In this document: piece after piece, positions 1 through 10,500 of the stretch
Layout of the letters: every line of letters starts with the position of its first letter
Position numbering within the stretch: position 1 is the stretch's first letter
NCBI RefSeq assembly: GCF_000151315.2
Contig: NW_011887296.1
Span: 839,095-903,094, forward strand
From: Capsaspora owczarzaki ATCC 30864
Lineage: Eukaryota > Opisthokonta > Filasterea
Length of the DNA: 64,000 bases
Reading direction: 5' to 3'
Made by a program: the position numbers and the translations under genes
The notes under the pieces: model-generated
Database searches by the model: none
Seen by the model: the letters and a program-made list of their open reading frames with translations, nothing else
Told to the model about the DNA's origin: nothing

Positions 1-3000
1 GCAATTCACCCGGCGCTCGCCAAGCTTGAGCTTAAGCAGTTCCGCAAGCACGTGGAAGAAGCGGCATTGAGTGATCCTCACACAACCTTGACCCAGTTTG
101 TTGGTTTCCGGATTCGCCTGCTTCTCGAGTTGACGAGCACGGACGAGCCGTTCATCTCCGCTCTGCAGTCACGATTCCTGTTGCTGATGCGAGATCGACA
201 TCAACGGTCATCATCCGACGTGTCTGCGCAAGCACAACAGCAAGTGCGTTCAAGCGCCTGGCTGAGCTCAATCGCCATGCAGTTCAACCTGCTTCACGAA
301 TGCGGCACTTTCCGAGCCGCATTGTGGCGCACCTTGCTTGATCGAGCGGAAACCATGCTTGCCTCGCTTTTGGCTCTCGTCGATTCGTACGGCAATCTCT
401 CTCTTCTGGCCGGCTATGTCCCCGAGGTGAATGCAGACGATGCTCTGAATGCACGTGCTGCTGATCGTTTGAAGAAGTCGGTGCTCAACCCGAGGGAGCA
501 GATTGGGCGAGCCTCACTCCATCCAGCTCGACACCTCGACGCGATGCGTGGAGTCATCCGTCGTGTCTGGTGCGGTCTGTTTGCCTTGGATCGCGTGACC
601 TCACTGAGCTCAGTGGCTGACCATCTCGAGCGAAGCGAAGGCTTCCGTCCTCTTGCCGTTTTCGCGCTCAGCGACAACAGGATTTTCATCAACCGCTTCC
701 CGTTCAGTTGGAAGGTGTTTGAGTTCCTCAACTCGCTGTACAAGTTGGCTCAAGCGCGCTCGGTCGGTACAGCGGTCGAAGTACAGAAGTCGGTCTGCGA
801 CATCATGCTGAGCGCGACAGCCGCACGAGACGGCGCCATCGTTGCCGATGTGTTTGACCATTGCCATCCAGGGCAAGATCCTGCTGTGCTCGCGTCTTTG
901 GTGAAACTGTACCAATTGGACGCGCTGGAACTTGCTCTGCACGGCTCATCGCTCGCTGTGCACAAGAATTCAAGACTCTACGATGCAATCGCTCAGCTCT
1001 TACTGGGCTGGACCTCTTCTTGCTTGCCGGGCTCCGATCGAGTGTTACCGGCACTCGTGCGTGCTCAAGTCGCGATTTCGCAGACGATTTCGGTGCTTTC
1101 GGCCTGGTCTGCCGTCTTGTTTGCCATTCCTGCGGAATCGGACGCTTTGGCAATTGTTGCAACGTTACAGGGCTTCCTGGACGGTGCCGCTGGCGGCGAG
1201 GACCTCGAGCCATCCGACATCGCTTCGTCCGATCTTCGCCAGCGCATGCAAGCGCTGTTGTGTGCCGAGGCGGTTCAACTTCTTGTGGGCAGGATCAAAA
1301 ACAAAGAGTTCAAAACAGCCTCTGTTCAAGTCCAGCGCGAATGGGCCAGTTTGACGCTTTCCTTGCTCCCGCGCATTGAAAGTCTGCTTGTGAATGAGCC
1401 TTCTGTTCAAGCACAAACCGACAAGACGTGCCAATGGATTTCGAGTTTGACGGCTGTTGCACATTTCATCGTCCAGGTCGTTGTGCGCGTGCCTTCAGCG
1501 GATGAGGGCGGCTTGGGCACGGACGTCGCCAGCTCGCTGTTTGCGACGCTCGAAGATGCCGATGTGCGCTCTTGTAAGTTTCCCCTTCCGTTAGATCGAG
1601 TCTGTTGTTGCACGACGTCGATGTTTTGCTTTGTAGCATTCCCTCGCTCATTGTTGTTTGCTTTACAGCTTCCACACTTGGCAAAGTGATCAGTTTCATC
1701 AACAGCCTGCTGCAGGGATTGACGGAGCAGTTTGAAATTTGCGCCATTTGCCAGGCTGAGGCAGGCGAGGTCTATCTCCCCTGTGCTTGCAAGCGGGTGT
1801 ACTGTCGCCAGGACTTGGAGGAACACTTGCACCGACGGCCCCAGGAGTGTCCCCTGCGCCATGACCTTAGGCCATTTGTCGGCGAAAAGATTCTTGCTTT
1901 GAGCCCCGAGAGGATTGCCGCTTTGAATCAGACGGCAAACATCTATCGGCGGACTGTCCAGATGTTTGAGGTGCAGTTGTTGCTCGAATCGATCTCCTCC
2001 AGTGGCTTGGCCGAAAGTCAACTCGCTCCGCCGCGTGGCTTCTCTCCAGCGTCGTTGGCCGTGCTGGTCAAGTTTGTACTCGAACTCAACGACGAGGCGG
2101 ACGCAGTTCGGCCACGCCCGGGTCAACGCAGTATGCTGCTAGGCGTTGTACTGCGTCGTTTGATTGCAGAGCTGAACTGGCGCGAAGAGGCCGAGCTCAC
2201 TGTGCCCAGCGCACTGGCCGATGTTTTTGTCAAGACACTCAGCCTCAGGTCTCGTTTCGGCACTCAAAACAAGATTCTTCTCCCAGTGCAGCAGGACTCG
2301 ATCTGTTCCCTGCACGGCACAGTCCACGATCTGCCCATCAACGAAGACTTGGTGGATGCCGGCGCCTCCTATCGTGGACCTCTCGCTGTCAGCATTGTCG
2401 AGAGTCTTGAGCAAGCCATCGTGCAACACGTCACAGATAGCACGCCGCCAGCTTCCGTCCAGCGCCTCGCAATGATTTCCAAGTGTTTGAGCACTGCAGC
2501 TGCCGGCCTTCCAGAAGCAAGTGAGTGGTTTGGAGCACTCGCCTGCTGGCCTGCTGCGCCCGTGCATACTGCGAAGGTGACGTTCAGCGGGCTCTGGTTG
2601 CTTGGATTTGTGCGCGCGAGCCTGGCCTTATGTGCCGACGAGCTGTTCGCGATCTCGTTGCGCCGCTTTGCTTGGGGCGAGTGGCTCCAGCCACATCTTG
2701 ATCTGGTGCTGAAACACCTCGCTCGTTTGTGCTTGTGCACACCCCACTCACCAACTGCCGACGGGTTGCCGCTTCGAGCACTCTTTTTCAAGCACCTCAT
2801 GGCGACTCACGGCGTTCCAGCCGTTGACGCAATCTTTGAGCACAATGGATTGAAGGATGGTCTCGCCGAGCTGCTGCCCGAGCTGACCGCCGAGTCCAGG
2901 CTGCTCCGCGCACCTGTGCATCTCCCGGGCGGCCTGAACGCCAGCTATGTGTACGGCGAGAGTCACGTGAATGCCTTGGTTGTCTCGTGTGAAACGGGAG

Positions 3001-6000
3001 CACTCGCGCCATGGACGGCGACTTTCGACTTGGAATCCAAGTCTTTCGCTCAATTTGTGTCCTCTTCCCTGGCAATCCACTTTGTCGCCACCCATTTGCA
3101 CTTGCGAGCATTGAGTCAAAGTTCGGTCATTGTGCCTGGGGACTACAGTATCCCGATTCCGATTCAGCAAGAGCTGGTTCGCGAAGCAGCCGACAAGCTT
3201 CTCGAATATGTGCCTCAAGTCGCTCTTTCCGACCGCGCGTCGCCAAACTCGGAAGCCGTCACCGTTATGACTGACTCGGCTCGCGTGCTCCGCACCCTCA
3301 TTCTTGCAATGAGCAACAGCGACCGGTCAAATGTCAGCAACTTTGCTTCCGTGGACGATTCCGGCTCGTTCTCTTCCGTCTTCGCATTGCATGCCTTGCA
3401 GCCCAGCATTCGCTCACTTGCATTTGCTGTTGCGATTCACGCAAGCGTCGGCGCATTGTCGGCTCGCTCATGGCTATTGAGTCCGTTGGTCACGTACGGA
3501 ACGTCTCCGTCGAAGCTTTCTCACAGCTTCATGCCGGGCATGGGCGCTCTACACCCATCAGTGCGCGGTCAAGTTGATCTTGACGCTTCGCCACGAGATG
3601 CTGCAGTGTCACGGTTTGAGCTAGCCGTGCCCCACCTGGTCGAGAGGCGAGATCGCCTTTCGGCTAGCGAGCGCGAAGTCCATCGGCGCAAGCATTCGCT
3701 TGATCCTCCCAACGTTCGCCAGGAGGAGGCGGCTTTGCTGCAAGCCGGCTTTGACCTGCTGCTGATTGAAGGCCATATTCCGCTCCTGCAGCCGGTCGAC
3801 CTGCTCGTCATCCGAACCATCATGCACGGCCTTTTGACCACTGTTAGCTGTCTAGATCCATCGTGGGCAGATGCTCTGGGTCGCGTTGTTGAGGAAAGGC
3901 CTTTGGCGAGAGGAGACCCAATTGCTGGCTTCTTTGAAGCACACCTGGAGCGTGATTTGCAAAGTCTCGCACAGTTGCTTGACACATCCGTGGACGACGC
4001 TGCGGTGTTGATCCATACGGTCGTCGAAGGCTTTGGCAAGCACATTGATGCATCGGACGAAACCCGCATCTTCCACACATACAACGCGCTCACGTCTCGA
4101 CGTAGCCCGAACTCTGGCTCCCGTACGTTCGACTCTGTGGCCGCAGCGATGCAGCAATCGCCTTTCAGTATGCTCGAGAGCTGCGAACGCCGAACGGCGT
4201 GGGAAGTGTGCTTTGCAGCGACGTACATTGCCCCCGCTTTGAAGGAGTTGCGCTGCAAGAAGAACCTCCTGACTGTCAGCATCCCAGAGAGGCATCTTCA
4301 CAACCACGCCGGAGTGTACGAGCTTGCCAACGTCAGTGCCGACAATGTGCCCTGGTCCTCAGCGCATTACTCGCCCCTGCGACTCCGCGCCGGCCGAACT
4401 GCATCCCGTGCGTCCTTGGCGCTCGCATCGCGCGTGCATGTTGACCGTGGCGTGAGCGATTTCAATGTTTCGCTCTCCTATCTTGATCTGCCATCCAACG
4501 CGGCGGCCATTGTTCTCATGCGATATTCGCAACTGTTCGCTTTGACGGCGAAGCTCCCGGCTCTGATTGCCTTGCAGCACACCGTGGCCACATCGTTTGA
4601 CAAGGTGCTTTATGCTGATCATTTGACTCAGCAGGAAGATCCGCGACAGCAGCGCCCCCGATCTGCGCTGGAATCTCGGCTTGCAGCAGGTCAGCTCGAA
4701 ACGGCAATGCAGCAACTTGACGAGCTGCAGGCCACGTGGGCTCGTCTGAAAACCTTGTTACAAAGCCACTGGCCCGTGTCGGTGCCTGCATCTCTGCAAA
4801 AACGGGACGTATCTCAGCTGCTGGACCTGCTCCCGCTGGCGCCTGCTCGTGCTTGGCAGCTCTTCTCTGAACAGTCTCACTGGGCCACGGTGGACGACCA
4901 AGCGCAGCCCTGGTCGGTGCTTCCGTTTGTAATCTTGACCCTTGCAGAGGTGCACAATATTGGCGCTCGCCTGCTCCATCGAGCCGCAGGGAACGACGCG
5001 GATTCACCACAATCCGTTTTGCTCACTGAATTGAAGCCGATCGATCTATTGGCGCACGGGCGGATTGATCAGGCCATCGACTTGTCGTTGCAATCGGGCA
5101 TTCACGAATCTCTCCAAATTGGACGAGGATCGGAGCTTGGAGTGGACATGGCCGAGTTGCAGTCCAACTTGTTCTTCTTGCTCGTCGCAGACCGGCCTGT
5201 GATTGCGCTTCCAACTGTCCCGTCGCAACAGCAGCCGCAGCAGCGTGCAGCTCCAGGAGCTTCTGCCGCGGCAGGCAGGCAGATTGCAACCTGCCCATGG
5301 GTGTTCTCATTCTGTGGTAGCTCGGATGTTTTCGATGGCGATTCGGCCGTTCTCGCAGAGCAAGTTCCGCAAGCGTCGCTTCGCGTTGCTGACATTGAAG
5401 CCGTCGTGACAGAGTGCCACCACGATCTCGTTGATGTCAGCAACTTGTTACGAGTGTTGGAGATGGCTGCTGGCTTCTTGCAGGTGACGGGTGGTAGCCC
5501 GACCGAGCGGCTGGTCAACTACCTTCGAAACACTTGTTTGCTTCAGGAGAACAATGTCCAGTCGGCGTCTCCTGCCGCTGCTTCGTCCTCGGCGGCATCG
5601 CAGTCATTCCCATCGCCTGCCCAGCGAAGCATGGCTGGCGCCAGAGTGTCTGCGAGAATCGCCAGTGTCTTTGAATCACGCGTGATTTGCCTGCAGCACA
5701 TCCAAGCTCTTTCCTCAGGACTGGCTCTCTGGCGTGCAGCGCGCCTGTCTTCTACGGATTGTCAGCCCTTCGCAGCCAATTCAATGCTAGGGTCCGTTGT
5801 GGCCGACACTCTGGTCAAAGCGCTCAAAGATATTTCCCCAAATTCTTGCTGGACGCTGCAGTTGGCATTGTTTGAGCTGCTACGCAAACGTATTCGACGA
5901 GCGCCAGTTGGTCCTCAGCTCCAGTACGTCACGCCACTTATTGAACAGTTGCGGCTGAGCATGCGGTACTCGGACGAAGAATGGGAGGAATTTGCGGCCT

Positions 6001-6086
6001 TGCTTCCCCAGAGCATCCGCGTGCACCATTTGCCCCACGTCTTCAAGCTGGCCATTTCTGTTTCGGCGTTTTCGGCAGCATCGTAG
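1..6086 (+). CDS. RNF213: RNF213/mysterin-like giant E3 ubiquitin ligase, C-terminal part (5' partial)
   Basis: The frame is open from base 1, so the N-terminal part (in the family, tandem AAA+ modules) lies to the left. Two exons are visible: 1-1573 and 1669-6086, joined by a 95-nt GT-AG intron; together they encode about 1,996 residues. A RING-like segment lies at about 1737-1870 (CAIC, then LPCAC, then CPLRH). The distal half matches human RNF213 as I remember it: an LQSLAQLL/DDAAVLIHTVVEGF block near 3955-4035, and a conserved stretch near 5440-5540 (LEMAAGFLQVTGG) followed by IQALSSGLALW near 5700-5735. The RING is unusual: the usual C-x-H-x2-C-x2-C core reads C-x-C-x4-C and the last pair is CPLRH. 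I see no RZ-type Cys/His finger where human RNF213 has one. The family acts in ubiquitylation, lipid droplets and antimicrobial defence; the role here is inferred. Confidence 0.85.
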
Positions 6087-6345
6087 ATCTCGTTGGTGCT
6101 GGTGAGCTCCTTTCATGTTTTGGTGTGTTGTGTTTTGTTGTTGCTTTGTTGTTTCTTTGTTTCTTTGTTTCGTTGTTTCGTTGTTTTTGTTTGATGATTG
6201 TTTGTTTGTTTCTTTGTTGCTTTGTTTCTGTGTTGGTTTCTTTGTTTGTTCCTGTCAAGTGCCTTGACTCTCAATGACGTCAATTCTTGTCAACATCTCT
6301 CAGAAGTTAATTCAGCTCAGTCGTAATTTTCATCAACGCACAGTC
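6087..6345. promoter_or_regulatory. Intergenic spacer, T/TTTG-rich
   Basis: This spacer lies between the RNF213-like stop and the likely start of the YbaK-domain gene. Bases 6110-6260 are almost entirely T with interspersed G (repeated TTTG/TTGTT units). It probably holds the 3' end of the first gene and the promoter of the second. A T-rich tract followed by CTCTCAG at about 6296-6302 looks like an intron end, but no upstream donor joins the two genes in frame, and the downstream protein is an independent family. Confidence 0.4.
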
Positions 6346-7429
6346 ATGGATTCGACGGAGGCCAGACAGGCCACGCTGCTCGCCCAGCTGGAGCAACTGT
6401 CAACGTCCATTACTCTCCTATACTCTGGCATTCTGGACGAGGCCTCTGTTCCAGTCAAATTCAACGTGAATCGGGCGTTGGTGCTGAGCCAGGGCCAGAC
6501 ATCTGAATCCAAGGACGCTGCTCAGCCCAAAGTCGGCGAGCCCGAGGCTGTCCAGCGCGTCCGCCGAGCATGCGAGTCTGCTGCATTGCACATGTCGCTG
6601 CGATGTGTGCCGAGCGATTACTATGACTGGACGCTGGAGCGACGGCGAAACGTTCTCCAAGCACCGTCCATTCACCACCTGTGCAAGTCCATCGTGCTGG
6701 AAAACACCAGAATGAACAAGGCTGCGAACAAGGCAGATCTCACTGGAATTGGCGCTGCCGAGCTGGCAGCTAGTGCAAGTCTTGGTAAAATTGCAATATG
6801 GGCTCGGCAGGGAGAACGCAGTGTGCGGGAATGGCTCACTTTCATCTTGTAATCAATCGCCTCAGATCCTCGCAACTCAAAGTACTACTGTGTAATCGTT
6901 CAGGTAAAGTAATGGCCATCCATCCAAATTGTGGCGATGCCTCTTGAATTGGTGCTTGGCCGCCGCTCATCGCTGCAAACGTTGGATGACACCAGTATAC
7001 AACAAAGTTCGACTCGGACAAGATGGTGTCGTATATTCGCAACCTACACAAGCCTGTTCTGTCGACAAAGACACTGAACTATCGCCTTGTTGATCCGGAA
7101 GTGTCATTTGCATTGACTGGCTTTGACAAGAATGGCGTTTGCCCAATTGGTCAGTGGGTTGGTTGGATTCCCCCCCCCCCGTCCCTCACCCCGAGCCCTT
7201 GCATGCTTTAAAAAACTCACGCGTTGTGTGGAAATGTGTGCGCCATTCTCTTCTGATTCTTCTAGGAATGACACGCAACGTCCCAATTCTGGTCAGCCGT
7301 GCAATCCTAAGTTTGCAACCGCCTGTCATGTATCTGGGCGCCGGAGACATTGATTGGAAGCTCGTCGTGTCCGTTGATGATTTCCTTCGTACTACGGGCG
7401 CACAAACCGCTGACCTCATCACCAGCTGA
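6274..7429 (+). CDS. YbaK/aminoacyl-tRNA deacylase-domain protein
   Basis: There are four exons: 6274 (or 6346)-6784, 6866-6903, 6996-7149 and 7266-7429. The introns of 81, 92 and 116 nt all have GT-AG ends and keep the frame. Without splicing, a TAA at 6850 would stop the frame; it lies in intron 1. The product is 288 aa from ATG 6274 or 264 aa from ATG 6346 (MDSTEARQ). The order of blocks matches the eukaryotic stand-alone YbaK family: PSDYYDWTLERR, HLCKSIVLENT, DPRNSKYYCVIVQYT, an NYRL-to-LTGF segment, then PVMYLGAGDIDWKL. Bacterial YbaK/ProX proteins hydrolyse mischarged aminoacyl-tRNA, so a trans-editing role in the cytosol is a family inference. The choice of ATG is open; the residues from 6346 onward look more typical. 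Confidence 0.78.
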
Positions 7430-7556
7430 GCGATCAAGTCGTTTGGAGTTGAATAGCGAAAAGCAACAAGTAGTTCAATATTTTTACTGTAGATTACAAC
7501 GGAAACCGAACCAATCCATCCCCAACAAGTAATACACACGAGTAGACTCATCCTGC

Positions 7557-10500
7557 TCAAGCAAGCAAGTGCTCCAGCTTCTCGATTGCAGCAACGCGAG
7601 AGGCAGAGTCAAACCGCTGGAGTTGAGCATCCTTCCGAATCGGCCAGCCCTTGTGCTGCTCTGCTTGGCGCTGCTCAAACTCCGCAGCACTGAACACGAT
7701 GTTTACGCAACGATTGTCGTGCAACCGGTAGTGGACAGTCGCAGGTTTGGACTCGAGCTTGGTTGGGAGCATCACAGGGACGGGGTCCACTCGGAGCGCT
7801 CCCGCGGGAGTGGGGTGAGCTCCAGCGCCGTTCGGCGCTGAAGGGGCAGAGGATCGGGTGACAAGCTCGGCGTAGCGGCGCGTGTGGCGGTCGTGGTTGT
7901 CGCGAGTCGCGAGGTTCAAACCAGGCGGGAAGCAGAAGTGATGCAGCACTTGACCAGGAGTCATGCGCCAAACTTTGCGACCCTGAAGAGACTGCAACGT
8001 CGCCAGCTCTGCCATGACCAGATCAGTGCCGTCGTAGTAAGAGTTGTCAGGAGCTCGGAAGGCTGTCGTCTTGACGGCAGCCAAAATGACAGCCTCGGTC
8101 GCGCGAGAAATTCGTGCATTGCGTCGTCGAGGCAGAATGCGGTCCCAAAACCAAGTAATATTCCGCGCCATGAATAGAATGTCTGCAAACATTCTTGCCA
8201 GGAAGAACTCCTTGGTGGAAGATGCATCCACAGTTCCGAAAGCAAACGCTGCAAGCTCTCGGAGACATTGGAGATGAGGCAACAGGTTGTCTTGATCGAG
8301 AGTCGACATCCAGCGGTGATTTCGGAGCGCCTGAACCACGGACGAGGTGCAGCAAGCAGCATCAGGGCACCAGTATGTCAGAAAAAAACCCCAAAAATCA
8401 ACCACCCACCAGGACGAAAACACTAGCTTTGTTGTGTGCGTTAGGTTCCCCACAATTGCACATCCACAAAACCAAAACAATCATGATACAAAGCTTGATA
8501 CTCACCGCTTGCTCATCCGCTAGATCGGACAGGAGTGCTTGGTACATGATGCCGACATCGGTGGTGAGCGCCTCGCCATTCCGCCACTGTTGAACGGACG
8601 GGTACGCAAGATTGGGCTTTGGCAAGAGCGCCAACTTTCGAGCAAATGAGACAGTCTTGAAAGTGTTGAACAAGTTCAAGTTTGACTCAATCCACTCGGT
8701 TGAATGAAGAGCGTCGGTTTCGACACGCTGCTGAATAAGCGATGTGCCCATGGAGTCGAGCGTGCGGAAGACTCGAAGCGAGCCGACACGATATCGCGGC
8801 TTGATAAACCCGCCAGCGACCCTTCCAGGGTTGAACTCGTAGACTACCACAAACCGCTGAGTCGGGTACCGCTTGGCCAACCGAGACGCGAATCGGTAGG
8901 CCTTGCGGACGAGATCGTTCAGCTGCGGAGAACCCTTGAAGTCCAGCGCAGAAGTTTCGACCACCAGTCGATTGCACCGATCAAACGCGTACCACGGCCA
9001 GCGGTCGACGCGAAGCATTGCAGTGGAACGTCCGGACGCGGAGGGCAGCTCGCTCACGCCGCGCTTGTCAGCTTCGATGGAGTAGTCGTCTTCCGGATCG
9101 TCTTGCGCACTCTCTTCTGGTCGATGGGCAAGTGTGACTGCGATCGCCAAAAGCCACTCGTCGCGGGTGTGTTGTCCCGAGCCCGGCAAGCCAGGCCGGT
9201 GTCGCAGAACGATCGTGTCTGTAGCCGACATGATGGTAAAGAATTGCTCGCTCAGAGGGTTGTCCTACACCGTAAAATATAGTTGATGTGTGAGGAAACA
9301 GGGACACAAACAAAACCCAGCTCAACAACAGCAACAGCAACAGCAACAGCAACAACAGCCAACAGCTTACCCGTGGATGGCCGCAGCGAACAACAGCGTT
9401 ACGCAGGGAAATTGTACGGTCTGGCTCAAGAGCAGACTCGGACTCGAATTGGTCGAGCTCTTGGCGCTCAGCACGGAGAACAAAGAACTTGGACGAATAC
9501 CGCTTGCCCAAGAACACGCTAAATTCCAGCTCCAGTTCGCCAGACAAGCCATCAATGCTGCCAAGGGACGGAAACTCTTCGCCGCCACGCTGCGACGCCA
9601 GTGCAACGTGAGCTTGCGAGGCAGAGATGGCAACAGAACGAATCTGCCGCCACCACTCGCCATGATCGGCGGAGACGTCTTTGACATCGACAACAGCCGG
9701 GCCGGTTTCCTCTTCGTCTTCCCCAACGCGCTCAAAGGTGGGTTGCTCCGACCGTTGATGTGGCAAGCCATTGGATGATTTACTGCGATCGACCCCGACG
9801 CCATCCTGGATTGGCAAATCTTCGTCCAAATCGGAGCCATCATCCGTGGCGTCGGTGTCTGCCTGCGCCAGCAATTCCACCGAGTCACGCTTTAGGTGGT
9901 GACGAGCGGACTGTGCCTTTTTAAGGATGGAGCTTGCCAGCTTGCCCTTGTTCCGGGGAGCAGAGGCATGCGGCATGGGCGCTAGTCGTTCTGGCTCGCG
10001 GGAGTCGAGTGAATGCATCGACCCAGAGTGAGATCCTGATCCATGCAGGCCAGAGGGAGATCCGGCGAATGGATGACTGGCTGTTGGTTGCAGGGAGTGT
10101 GGTGAGGGCGACGTTGGAGGTGATGCATTCGCAAATTGAACAGCAGTCGCTCGGGCAGCGCTGCCAATGCGGAATTTGATGTTGTGTGAAGCGGTAATGA
10201 TGGTGAATGCGCATCCGTCGTGAGTGTCTCGGTAGAGCACCGCTCCGGCTAGTTGCAATAGCGCGACAGGACGATCGTCGCGTTCCGTGTAGTACAGGGA
10301 CAGGGTCCCGCTTGCTTTACGAAGAACGCCATACATGGCTTTCCATCGCCAACTACGTTCGAGGTGAACGTGCACCTGACCTGAAAAGTCCCCGACGTGG
10401 TGTGCAGGGAGCCACAATCCCAAGTCGGCCATGTGTGGGTGAAACAAAAAGTCCTCGCGGGTTGCATACGACGCAACATGCCTCTTCACATCGAGCGGAA

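Noticed and set aside
6087-6302. An intron joining the RNF213-like gene to the next frame
   Set aside because: No donor before the stop at 6084 keeps the frame, and the downstream protein is a complete YbaK-family member while the upstream one already ends like RNF213.
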